From NCBI GenBank assembly GCA_965659715.1, contig CBFHXE010000016.1:1-42502 (forward strand): a stretch of DNA of 42,502 nucleotides. Reading direction: 5' to 3'. The number at the start of each line of letters is the position of its first letter. Position 1 is the first letter of the stretch. The notes under the pieces are model-generated. The model saw nothing but the letters and a program-made list of their open reading frames with translations, was not told the origin of the DNA and did not search any database. Of this stretch, positions 16,035-23,730 are shown piece after piece. The DNA comes from CABZJG01 sp965659715. GTDB lineage: Bacteria; Pseudomonadota; Alphaproteobacteria; Rhodobacterales; Rhodobacteraceae. Position numbers and translations under genes: made by a program.

Positions 16035-17372
16035 GTGGTGAAGATTCAGCGCATTTATGAACCGGTGGCTTACGGGGATGATCCGATCAAGGATTGCTTT
16101 TGGGCAACAAGCGTTCCGGCGCCGCAATATCCGCCTTTGGATATCGATCAGGATTATGATGTTGCCATTATCGGGGCAGGCTTTACCGGATTGTCCGCAG
16201 CGTATGAGCTGGCAAAAGCCGGGGCGCGGGTCTGTGTGTTAGAGGCAGAGCATCCGCTGTTTGGCGCCACGGGCCGCAATGGCGGGTTTTGTTGCCTTGG
16301 CGGAGCCAAGGCCAGCGATGCCCAGATCGACAGGCTGGTTGGAAAGCAAGGCCGGATTGAGTACCGGCAAAGTGAAAAGGCAGCGGTTGAGTTGGTTGCG
16401 CATCGGCTTGATGCGCTTGGGATTGATGCCGATGTGCAGCCCGGCGGCGAAACTGAACTGGCCCACCGCGCCAAGGATGCCGCCGCCTTGCGCAATGAAA
16501 TACCGCGGATCAAAGAAAACTACGGCGTCACAGCGGTGTTTCATGCGCAAAGCGAATTGCGCCAACTTGGATTTGGCGGTCCTTTTTATGGCGGGCTTAC
16601 AACCCCGGTGGGCTTTGGGCTTAACCCACGAAAATATGCGCTTGGGCTTTTGCAGGTAGCAGAGCGCTTGGGTGCAAAAGTTTACGGCCAAAGCCCTGTT
16701 ACGGGTATCAAGCCAACCCGCAAGGGCTATGGGTTACAAACGCCCAAGGCGCGTGTACGCGCAGAAAAAGTGATTATCGCAACCAACGGATATTCCAGTG
16801 ATGATCTGCCCAACTGGATGCGGGCGCGCTATATCCCGGTGCAGTCCTCCGTGATTGTCACACGGCCCCTTACCGATGCAGAGCTGCAGGCCCAAGGCTA
16901 TACCAGCACGCGGGTGGCGGCAGACAGCCGCCAATTGCTGCATTACTTCCGGCTGCTGCCTGACAACCGGTTTCTGTTCGGCATGCGCGGGGGGCTTTTT
17001 GCAACCCCGCGCCACAGCGCATCAATCGCGCAGCAAATCCGCGCAAATTTTGCCGAAATGTTCCCAGCTTGGCGTAAGGTCGAAATTGAATACGACTGGT
17101 CTGGACTGATTTGTCTAACCCGTAATCTGACCCCCTTTGTCGGCTCGATCCAAGAGATGCCCGGGGTTTATGCGGGCTTTGGCTACCATGGCAATGGTGT
17201 TGCCATGGGCAGCTATGCAGGCGCGCTGCTGGCTGATCTGGCGCTGGGCGCGCAGCAAAAGCGGCTTTATCCACGGCTCTTTCAAAAGCCGCCGCGCCGA
17301 TTTCCCTTGGGCCGCTATCGCCGTCACCTTTTGCGGCCCATTTATAGCCTGATGGAATATCAAGACCGCTAA
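16035..17372 (+). CDS. FAD-dependent amine oxidoreductase (PuuB/DadA-like, gamma-glutamylputrescine oxidase family)
   Basis: 445 residues, start GTG 16035 (or the adjacent GTG 16038) with AAGGGAAG a few bases upstream. The FAD-binding Rossmann motif is YDVAIIGAGFTGLSAAYELAKAGARVCVLEAE (about 43-75), followed by FGATGRNGGFCCLGGA, characteristic of the PuuB group. Near the end GVYAGFGYHGNGVAMGSYAGALLADL gives the second FAD contact. PuuB oxidises gamma-glutamylated putrescine to the aldehyde with release of ammonia and peroxide. No PuuA ligase or aldehyde dehydrogenase lies in the window, so the substrate is uncertain. It diverges from gntR, and its stop is two bases from the stop of the convergent DMT gene. 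Confidence 0.9.
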   Translation: MVKIQRIYEPVAYGDDPIKDCFWATSVPAPQYPPLDIDQDYDVAIIGAGFTGLSAAYELAKAGARVCVLEAEHPLFGATGRNGGFCCLGGAKASDAQIDRLVGKQGRIEYRQSEKAAVELVAHRLDALGIDADVQPGGETELAHRAKDAAALRNEIPRIKENYGVTAVFHAQSELRQLGFGGPFYGGLTTPVGFGLNPRKYALGLLQVAERLGAKVYGQSPVTGIKPTRKGYGLQTPKARVRAEKVIIATNGYSSDDLPNWMRARYIPVQSSVIVTRPLTDAELQAQGYTSTRVAADSRQLLHYFRLLPDNRFLFGMRGGLFATPRHSASIAQQIRANFAEMFPAWRKVEIEYDWSGLICLTRNLTPFVGSIQEMPGVYAGFGYHGNGVAMGSYAGALLADLALGAQQKRLYPRLFQKPPRRFPLGRYRRHLLRPIYSLMEYQDR

Positions 17373-17374
17373 AT

Positions 17375-18298
17375 TCACCCATGCGGGGTTTTAAGCGCCC
17401 GCGCTTTGCCGCGTTCCAGTCCCAGTTGCGCCTCGCGCCAGATAATCAAAACCCCGGCTGCGATCACAATGGCCGCGCCGATAAGCATTTGCAGGCTTGG
17501 CACCTCTGCAAACACGAAATAGCCAATTAAAAGCGCAAATAGCATCGAGGCATAATCAAATGGCGCCACCACCGTGAGTGGTGCATAGCGAAAGGACAGC
17601 GTGAGACAGATTTGCCCAACGCCGCCCAAAACTCCGGCTGCAATCAACAGCAGGGCGGTTTGCTGTGAAAGTGCTGCCCATCCAAACGGCGCTGTCAGAA
17701 GCGCAGCGATGGTTGACGTCAGGCTAAAATAAAACGCAATCGCTGCGGGATGCTCGGTCTGCACCAGTTTTCTGATGTGAATTTGCGCTAGGCCAATACA
17801 CCCAGCCGCCAAAAGCACCAACCCCGCACCAAAGGCCGCCTCGGGCTCAAATTGGCCTGAGGACAGCATTGTTAGCCGCGGCTCCAGTACCACCAATACC
17901 CCAACAAGCCCCAAACCGACGGCTGTAATTCGAAACAGCCTTAGCCGCTCGCCCAATAGTACGGCAGCAAAAACCACAGTGAGTAATGGGGCAGCATAGC
18001 TTAGCGCGGTCACCTCGGGCAGCGGCAAATAGCCAAGCGAGGCAAACATAAGCCCCATGGCCGTGGTGCCAATCAATCCGCGCCACAAGTGCCCCAAAGG
18101 CGATATAGCGCGCAGTCCAGTGCGCAATTCACCGCGCATCATAAGCCAGCCACAGATCACAGGGATTGCAAAAGCAGATCGAAAGAAAACCGCCTGCCCT
18201 GGCGGTACGGTGTCCGCTGTGGCTTTAATCATTGAAATCATAGTGATGAAAACCATCACTGAGAACAGTTTTAAAGAAATGGCCCTGAAAGGCTGCAT
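17375..18298 (-). CDS. DMT-superfamily (EamA) transporter
   Basis: 307 residues forming about ten hydrophobic helices in two EamA repeats. The first repeat has VPPGQAVFFRSAFAIPVICGW and YAAPLLTVVFAAVLLGERL, and the second has FRYAPLTVVAPFDYASMLFALLIGYFVFAEVPSLQMLIGAAIVIAAG. The proline and glutamate marks of helices 4 and 9 (GER, EVPS) are the usual DMT signature. These carriers mostly export metabolites such as amino acids or nucleosides. The substrate is unknown. The gene is convergent with the FAD oxidase and has TAGGAT as a weak ribosome-binding site. Confidence 0.88.
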   Translation of the reverse strand: MQPFRAISLKLFSVMVFITMISMIKATADTVPPGQAVFFRSAFAIPVICGWLMMRGELRTGLRAISPLGHLWRGLIGTTAMGLMFASLGYLPLPEVTALSYAAPLLTVVFAAVLLGERLRLFRITAVGLGLVGVLVVLEPRLTMLSSGQFEPEAAFGAGLVLLAAGCIGLAQIHIRKLVQTEHPAAIAFYFSLTSTIAALLTAPFGWAALSQQTALLLIAAGVLGGVGQICLTLSFRYAPLTVVAPFDYASMLFALLIGYFVFAEVPSLQMLIGAAIVIAAGVLIIWREAQLGLERGKARALKTPHG

Positions 18299-18350
18299 GA
18301 TAAAATCCTAGCCTGCGCAGTGCAGACATGGGATCAATGCGCGCTTTAAA

Positions 18351-18842
18351 TTAGTATGACAAGACCCAATCAGGGCGAACATAATGGCAGGTATAGCCGT
18401 TCGGCCTTCGTTCAAGATAGTCTTGGTGCTCTGGTTCGGCTTCCCAAAAATCACCAACTTCCTCAAGCTCGGTGACCACGGGGCCGGGCCAAATACCGCT
18501 TGCATTCACCTCAGAAATGGTTTGCTCGGCAACGGATTTCTGCGCCTCGTCAAGATAATAGATCGCCGATCGATAGGACAGCCCGCGATCATTGCCCTGC
18601 CGGTTAAGCGTGGTTGGATCGTGAATTTGAAAGAAAAATTCTAAAAGGCGCCGATAGCTGATTTTGGCAGGGTCAAAAATAATCTCGATCCCTTCGGCAT
18701 GGGTGCCGTGATCCCGATAGGTGGCATTGGGCACATCGCCGCCGGTATAGCCAACGCGGGTGGAAACAACACCGGGCATTTTGCGGATCAAATCCTGCAT
18801 CCCCCAAAAACAGCCCCCCGCCAATATCGCACGTTCACTCAT
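18351..18842 (-). CDS. msrA: Peptide-methionine (S)-S-oxide reductase
   Basis: 163 residues. The active-site motif AGGCFWGMQDLIRKMPGV places the catalytic Cys at residue 11. The typical GVVSTRVGYTGG and NATYRDHGTHAEGIEI follow. The enzyme reduces the S-epimer of oxidised methionine, repairing damaged proteins in the cytoplasm. Its start overlaps the msrB stop as ATGA, so both stereospecific reductases are translationally coupled, probably behind serB. Confidence 0.96.
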   Translation of the reverse strand: MSERAILAGGCFWGMQDLIRKMPGVVSTRVGYTGGDVPNATYRDHGTHAEGIEIIFDPAKISYRRLLEFFFQIHDPTTLNRQGNDRGLSYRSAIYYLDEAQKSVAEQTISEVNASGIWPGPVVTELEEVGDFWEAEPEHQDYLERRPNGYTCHYVRPDWVLSY

Positions 18843-19288
18843 ACCAAATCCTCCACCTGATCCAAATACGCACCATAACCTTCATCCATCATGTCGGCTT
18901 TGGCAATAAAGCGCAATGCAGCAGAGTTAATGCAATACCGCAGCCCGCCGCGATCAATAGGGCCATCGGGAAAAACATGGCCAAGATGGCTGTCGCCATG
19001 GGTACTGCGCACTTCGGTGCGAACCATGCCGTGGCTGTCATCGCTAATTTCGGTAATATGCGATGCCTCAATCGGTTTGGTAAAACTTGGCCAGCCGCAG
19101 CCGCTTTCATATTTGTCGGATGAGGCAAAAAGCGGCTCGCTGGACACGATGTCCACATAGATACCGGCGGCTTTATTGCGCAAGAGCTTGCCGCTGCCCG
19201 GCCGCTCTGTTCCATTTTGCTGGGTGACCCAAAATTGCTCATCACTTAGATTTGCGATGATATCGGCATTGCGTTGATACTGTCCCAT
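18839..19288 (-). CDS. msrB: Peptide-methionine (R)-S-oxide reductase
   Basis: About 149 residues from ATG 19288; a GTG seven codons upstream is possible but less likely. The MsrB core is visible: LFASSDKYESGCGWPSF, TEVRSTHGDSHLGHVFPDGP and GLRYCINSAALRF, with the catalytic Cys in RYC. The two CxxC zinc pairs of other MsrBs are absent, so this is the non-zinc form. It reduces the R-epimer of methionine sulfoxide and is paired with msrA through a four-base overlap. Confidence 0.95.
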   Translation of the reverse strand: MGQYQRNADIIANLSDEQFWVTQQNGTERPGSGKLLRNKAAGIYVDIVSSEPLFASSDKYESGCGWPSFTKPIEASHITEISDDSHGMVRTEVRSTHGDSHLGHVFPDGPIDRGGLRYCINSAALRFIAKADMMDEGYGAYLDQVEDLV

Positions 19289-19358
19289 GGCTTTCTCACG
19301 TTGTCTCACCCTTATAAATGGGTCTTATTTGGCAAATGAAAAGACTTATTTTGAGCGC

Positions 19359-20234
19359 TCAATCTGGCGATGAAAACGCGTCTTTGGCATATCCTTGAAG
19401 ATACAGCAAAGCGGTGAGGTCGCCAAAATTAACCCGTACGTCACACTCGGCGGCAACACTGGGCTTGGCGTGCAAGGCCACGCCAGTTCCGGCGCGCCCG
19501 AGCATGCCCAGATCATTGGCCCCGTCCCCCACGGCCAGCACATCGCTTTCCCTTATTCCCAAAGTGGCAGTAAACCCCTCAAGCGCATCCACTTTTGCTT
19601 GCCGCCCAAGGATCGGCAGCCCTACCTCGCCGGTTAGCACCTCGTCTTGCATCAACAACTGATTGGCGCGGTGGGTGTCAAACCCAAGTGTTTCGGCAAT
19701 CACTGCGCTAAAGGCGGTAAAGCCCCCCGACACCAAAGCGGCATAGGCCCCATTCGCCCGCATGGTTGCCAATAATACCTTTCCGCCAGGCATCAAATCA
19801 ATCCGCTCGGCCAGCACTTGATCAATTATGCTTGCCGGCTGCCCTTGCAAAAGCGCCACCCGCTCATGAAGGGCTTCTTCGAAATCAAGCTCGCCGTTCA
19901 TCGCCCGCGCGGTGATGTCTTTTACCCGCGCGCCCACACCGGCGTGATCTGCCAACTCGTCTATGCATTCTTGTTGGATCATGGTGCTGTCCATATCCGC
20001 AAGCAGCATTTTCTTGGGCCGGTTTTCGGCCGGCTGAACAATCAGATCGACCTGCAAATCCTGCAGGTCCTGCCAAACCTGCCAGCGGTTTTGCGGTAGA
20101 TCCGATAGTGAAAACTCAGCCGCTTCATCCGGGGCAAGCCAAACTGCATCACCGCCGCCCCACGCATTGCGCAGGTTTTCCAAAAGCGAAGGATCAAGCA
20201 ATCCGGGTGCAGAAATCAATGTGACAACAAACAT
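19359..20234 (-). CDS. serB: Phosphoserine phosphatase
   Basis: 291 residues. HAD-family motif I is LLADMDSTMIQQECIDELA, with the nucleophile Asp at 80 and the general acid Asp at 82. Motif II is ALVSGGFTAFS, and motifs III and IV include the Lys in GRQAKVDAL and AVGDGANDLGML. The enzyme performs the last step of serine synthesis. It is encoded on the opposite strand from serC-serA, 557 bases away, so all three serine genes are clustered. Downstream on the same strand are msrB (70 bases) and msrA. Confidence 0.96.
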   Translation of the reverse strand: MFVVTLISAPGLLDPSLLENLRNAWGGGDAVWLAPDEAAEFSLSDLPQNRWQVWQDLQDLQVDLIVQPAENRPKKMLLADMDSTMIQQECIDELADHAGVGARVKDITARAMNGELDFEEALHERVALLQGQPASIIDQVLAERIDLMPGGKVLLATMRANGAYAALVSGGFTAFSAVIAETLGFDTHRANQLLMQDEVLTGEVGLPILGRQAKVDALEGFTATLGIRESDVLAVGDGANDLGMLGRAGTGVALHAKPSVAAECDVRVNFGDLTALLYLQGYAKDAFSSPD

Positions 20235-20573
20235 AAAAGTGCAAGTCCTTACATGGTCCTAATGAATGTAAACACAGGCCGAAGTGGCCCAGCTACAGGG
20301 TTTACCTGCCTGATGCCGCAAACCGGCAAAAATGTCACGCAGGTATTGCATTGATCGGGTAGATACTCTGAACCAAACACATCAGCGCGGCCGGTGCAAA
20401 ACGTGCTTTTGAACTTGTTCCGCTCCCATTCGCTTTTCTTTTGTCCAAATACTCAAAGGGCGGTGACGTCAGCCGCAGGGGCAGGCTCGAAAAAGAAGGT
20501 AAAAGGGTGTAAGTTTTCCCAAATTTTTCCAATGGCTGAACCCGCATTTATGGCGAAAAAACCCCTGTTTTCC

Positions 20574-20604
20574 GCACCACCGCGATACCGCCGCAATACC
20601 GACG
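20574..20604 (-). repeat. 31-bp intergenic repeat, copy 1
   Basis: Read on the minus strand, the copy matches bases 37674-37704 of the plus strand at 27 of 31 positions. Internally it shows a near 11-base period: CGGTATTGCGG, CGGTATCGCGG, then TGGTGC. Both copies lie in non-coding DNA. Confidence 0.65.
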
Positions 20605-20630
20605 TAAAACAAACCTGTGATTTTGCAGCT

Positions 20631-20660
20631 TTGAAAAAGGTTTCCGATAGTGGTCATAAA
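20631..20660 (+). promoter_or_regulatory. Candidate sigma-70 promoter of serC
   Basis: TTGAAA at 20631-20636 and CATAAA at 20655-20660 are separated by 18 bases. Transcription would start near 20667, giving a leader of about 120 bases that contains the serC-type RNA hairpins. Confidence 0.4.
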
Positions 20661-20730
20661 TAGATAAATTCAGCCCGCCATCCGGGTATTTTGTGAGTTT
20701 TTGAGGTTGTTGCCCTGCGCCCAGCGGTAT

Positions 20731-20768
20731 ATCCCCATCGGTGGGACACCCCTCCCCAACGAGGGGCA
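20731..20768 (+). ncRNA. serC-type leader RNA (cis-regulatory motif upstream of serC)
   Basis: Two adjacent hairpins precede the serC ribosome-binding site. The first is CCCA-UCGG-UGGG (20734-20745). The second is CCCCUC, loop CCCAAC, GAGGGG (20749-20766). The ribosome-binding site GGAAGGA follows at 20776-20782, and ATG at 20791. Position and form agree with the published 'serC' RNA motif of Rhodobacterales and related alphaproteobacteria, a presumed regulator of serC-serA. The ligand, if any, is not known to me. There is no T-tract after the second hairpin, so control would more likely act on translation. Confidence 0.7.
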
Positions 20769-20790
20769 TGTATCTGGAAGGATAGAATTT

Positions 20791-21945
20791 ATGAGCATTA
20801 AAAAACCGGCAACGCGGCCGGTAAATCCGCGTTTTTCGTCTGGCCCTTGTGCCAAAAACCCTGCCTTTAAACTTGATCAATTGTCTGGTGCGCCCTTGGG
20901 CCGCAGCCACCGCGCTGCAGTTGGTAAAGCCCGGCTGAAAGCGGCCATCGAAGGTACGCGCGAGGTGCTTGGCATCCCGGATGATTACCGTATTGGAATT
21001 GTTCCTGCCTCGGATACCGGCGCAGTTGAAATGGCGATGTGGTCGCTGCTGGGCGCCCGAAAAGCCACCATGGTGGCCTGGGAAAGCTTTGGCTCGGGCT
21101 GGGTTGCCGATGTGGTTAAGCAGCTGAAAATAGAAGCGGATATTGAAACCGCTGCCTATGGTGAAATTGTCGACATGGCCGCTTTGGACTATGCAACCGA
21201 TGTGGTTTTCACATGGAACGGAACCACCTCTGGGGTATGCGTGCCCAGCGGTGATGTCATTCCGTCCGATCGTGAAGGGCTGACCATTTGCGATGCCACC
21301 TCGGCGGCTTTTGCCATGGACCTGCCGTGGGACAAACTCGATGTAACAACGTTTAGCTGGCAAAAAGTTCTGGGCGGTGAAGCGGCGCACGGTATGCTGA
21401 TCCTCAGCCCGCGGGCGGTGCAAAGACTTGAGAGCTACACGCCGCCATGGCCGATGCCGAAAATTTTCCGCCTGACCAAAGGCGGAAAATTGATCGAAGG
21501 CATATTTGAAGGCGCGACCATCAATACCCCCTCGATGCTGGCGGTTGAAGATTATCTGCTGGCCCTCGACTGGGCACGCTCAGTGGGTGGTCTTGATGGC
21601 TTAATCCAGCGTGCGAATGCCAATGCCAGCACTATTGCAGATTTTGTGAACGCCCGTGACTGGATTGATTTTCTTGCGATAAATCCTGAAACACGGTCAA
21701 ACACATCAGTCTGTCTAAAGTTCACTGATCCAAGAATTAGTGACCCTGCAGGATTTGCCAAAGCTGTGGCCAAGCGGCTTGATGCAGCGGAGGCCGCCTA
21801 TGATATCGGTGCCTATCGTGACGCACCGGCAGGGCTGCGCATCTGGTGTGGCGCAACGGTGGAAACAGCGGATATCACCACAATGTTGCCCTGGCTCGAC
21901 TGGGCTTTTGAGACCGAATTGAACGCCCAAACCCAAGCGGCTTAA
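20791..21945 (+). CDS. serC: Phosphoserine aminotransferase
   Basis: 384 residues from ATG 20791, which has GGAAGGA nine bases upstream; longer in-frame starts would run through the leader RNA. The protein begins NPRFSSGPCAKNPAFKLDQL, typical of the alphaproteobacterial long SerC. It contains IVPASDTGAVEMAMWSLLG and the PLP lysine in TTFSWQKVLGGEAAHGM. It converts 3-phosphohydroxypyruvate and glutamate to phosphoserine, and can serve pyridoxine synthesis. It is followed after 43 bases by serA in one operon. Confidence 0.97.
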   Translation: MSIKKPATRPVNPRFSSGPCAKNPAFKLDQLSGAPLGRSHRAAVGKARLKAAIEGTREVLGIPDDYRIGIVPASDTGAVEMAMWSLLGARKATMVAWESFGSGWVADVVKQLKIEADIETAAYGEIVDMAALDYATDVVFTWNGTTSGVCVPSGDVIPSDREGLTICDATSAAFAMDLPWDKLDVTTFSWQKVLGGEAAHGMLILSPRAVQRLESYTPPWPMPKIFRLTKGGKLIEGIFEGATINTPSMLAVEDYLLALDWARSVGGLDGLIQRANANASTIADFVNARDWIDFLAINPETRSNTSVCLKFTDPRISDPAGFAKAVAKRLDAAEAAYDIGAYRDAPAGLRIWCGATVETADITTMLPWLDWAFETELNAQTQAA

Positions 21946-21988
21946 TCCCCCATATCCTGAACAACTATCAAAAGAAGGAGCGCCACAA

Positions 21989-23584
21989 ATGGCCCCCAAA
22001 GTTCTCGTTTCTGATAAATTATCCCCCACAGCGGTCCAGATTTTCCGTGATCGCGGCATTGATGTGGATTTCGAACCCGATCTTGGCAAAGACAAAGAAA
22101 AACTGCTTGAAGTTATCGGGCAATATGATGGTCTTGCCATTCGCTCGGCCACTAAGGTCACCGAAAAAATTCTAAATGCTGCGGGCAATTTAAAGGTCAT
22201 TGGCCGCGCGGGTATCGGGGTCGACAATATTGACCGCGACATTGCCAGTAAGAACGGTGTGATTGTAATGAACACACCGTTTGGCAATATGATCACCACC
22301 GCCGAACATGCAATTGCCATGATGTTTGCAGTGGCGCGGCAAATTCCTGCAGCCAGCGCTTCAACACACGCTGGCAAATGGGAAAAATCAAAATTCATGG
22401 GCGTTGAACTGACCGGCAAAACGCTGGGTGTCATCGGTGCGGGTAATATCGGCGGTATCGTTTGCGATCGTGCGCGCGGGTTCAAAATGAAAGTGCTGGC
22501 CTATGATCCCTTTTTGGGCGCAGAAAAGGCCGACAAAATGGGCGTTGAAAAGGTCGAGTTGGACGACCTTATGTCACGTGCCGATTTTATCACGCTGCAC
22601 GTGCCGCTAACCGATCAAACCCGCAATGTGCTGAGCCGTGAAAATCTTGCTAAAACCAAAAAAGGCGTTCGCATTATCAACTGCGCGCGCGGCGGACTGG
22701 TGGATGAAGAAGCACTGGCAGATGCATTGAAATCAGGTCATGTCGCGGGTGCTGCCTTTGATGTTTTCGCGGTTGAACCGGCACTTGAAAATCCGCTTTT
22801 TGATCTGCCGAATGTGGTCTGTACCCCGCATCTGGGCGCAGCCACCACCGAGGCACAGGAAAACGTTGCCCTTCAGGTGGCTGAACAGATGTCAGATTAT
22901 CTTCTCACCGGAGCGGTGACCAATGCGCTAAACATGCCATCGGTCACGGCAGAAGAAGCCAAAGTTATGGGTCCATGGCTGGAGCTTTCTGGACATTTGG
23001 GCAGTTTTATCGGCCAAATGACCGATGAGCCGGTTAGCGCGATTAACATTCTTTATGATGGCTCGGTGTCCGAAATGAACCTTGAGGCTTTGAATTGTTC
23101 GGTTGTAGCCGGGATCATGAAAAAGGCCAACCCCGATGTAAACATGGTCAGCGCGCCGTTTATCGCCAAAGAACGCGGTATTCAGATTAGCACCACCAAT
23201 CAGGACAAATCTGGTGCCTTTGAAGGCTACATCAAAGTGACCGTTGTTACAGATCAGCGCGAGCGTTCCATTGCGGGCACTGTCTTTAGTGATGGAAAGC
23301 CGCGGTTTATCCAGATCAAAGGCATCAATATTGATGCCGAGATTGGCGCGCATATGCTCTATACTACAAACGAAGATGTCCCCGGCATTATTGGCACCTT
23401 GGGTCATACTATGGGTGAAAACGGCGTCAATATTGCCAACTTTACCCTAGGCCGAGCCGCCGCTGGCGCCGAGGCCATAGCGCTGCTTTATGTGGACCAT
23501 CCAATTAAAGATGAGGTGATTGAGCAATTGGCGCAAACGGGCCTGTTCACGCAGGTCAAGCCGCTGTCTTTTGATGTAGGCTAG
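21989..23584 (+). CDS. serA: D-3-phosphoglycerate dehydrogenase
   Basis: 531 residues, the long form of the enzyme. The NAD site is LGVIGAGNIGGIVCDRA. The catalytic Arg is in NCARGGLVDEE, Glu in FAVEPALENPL and His in VCTPHLGAATTEAQ. An intervening allosteric domain (about 320-450) and a C-terminal ACT domain (about 455-531, AHMLYTTNEDVPGIIGTLGH) follow, which usually sense serine. It catalyses the first step of serine synthesis from glycolysis. AAGAAGGAG lies upstream of the start. A strong terminator closes the serC-serA operon. Confidence 0.97.
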   Translation: MAPKVLVSDKLSPTAVQIFRDRGIDVDFEPDLGKDKEKLLEVIGQYDGLAIRSATKVTEKILNAAGNLKVIGRAGIGVDNIDRDIASKNGVIVMNTPFGNMITTAEHAIAMMFAVARQIPAASASTHAGKWEKSKFMGVELTGKTLGVIGAGNIGGIVCDRARGFKMKVLAYDPFLGAEKADKMGVEKVELDDLMSRADFITLHVPLTDQTRNVLSRENLAKTKKGVRIINCARGGLVDEEALADALKSGHVAGAAFDVFAVEPALENPLFDLPNVVCTPHLGAATTEAQENVALQVAEQMSDYLLTGAVTNALNMPSVTAEEAKVMGPWLELSGHLGSFIGQMTDEPVSAINILYDGSVSEMNLEALNCSVVAGIMKKANPDVNMVSAPFIAKERGIQISTTNQDKSGAFEGYIKVTVVTDQRERSIAGTVFSDGKPRFIQIKGINIDAEIGAHMLYTTNEDVPGIIGTLGHTMGENGVNIANFTLGRAAAGAEAIALLYVDHPIKDEVIEQLAQTGLFTQVKPLSFDVG

Positions 23585-23608
23585 CACGTTCATCCTGCAA
23601 AGTATGAC

Positions 23609-23643
23609 AAAGGCCCTTTGTTCTTTAACAGGGGCCTTTTTCT
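23609..23643 (+). terminator. Terminator of the serC-serA operon
   Basis: AAAGGCCC (23609-23616) pairs with GGGCCTTT (23632-23639) around a 15-base loop. The T-run continues as TTTTTCTT. It lies 25 bases after the serA stop. Confidence 0.85.
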
Positions 23644-23730
23644 TAATGTGCTCACTACACTGAAAAGTGTGTTCTCACTAGGAAAAAGCGATCAATCTAA
23701 TTACTGCAATCTAGTTAGACCTCTATTCCA

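Larger units (their letters stand above)
20235..20790. other. 556-base intergenic region between divergent serB and serC
   Basis: No convincing gene is seen. The left 330 bases hold only low-quality frames and the promoter side of serB. A 31-bp repeat shared with 37674-37704 lies at 20574-20604. The right part carries the serC promoter and its leader RNA. Confidence 0.6.

Noticed and set aside
13621..20575. Similarity of AAAACAGG followed by a T-run and TCG in the 13.6 kb gap and the 20.5 kb gap
   Set aside because: The 13.6 kb copy is a normal terminator hairpin. The 20.5 kb copy has no proper stem, and the shared bases are low-complexity, so this is probably chance.
20548..21423. A 291-codon minus-strand frame antisense to serC
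   Set aside because: It lies opposite the clearly coding serC gene and its product has biased composition with no recognisable domain; it is a shadow of serC codon usage.
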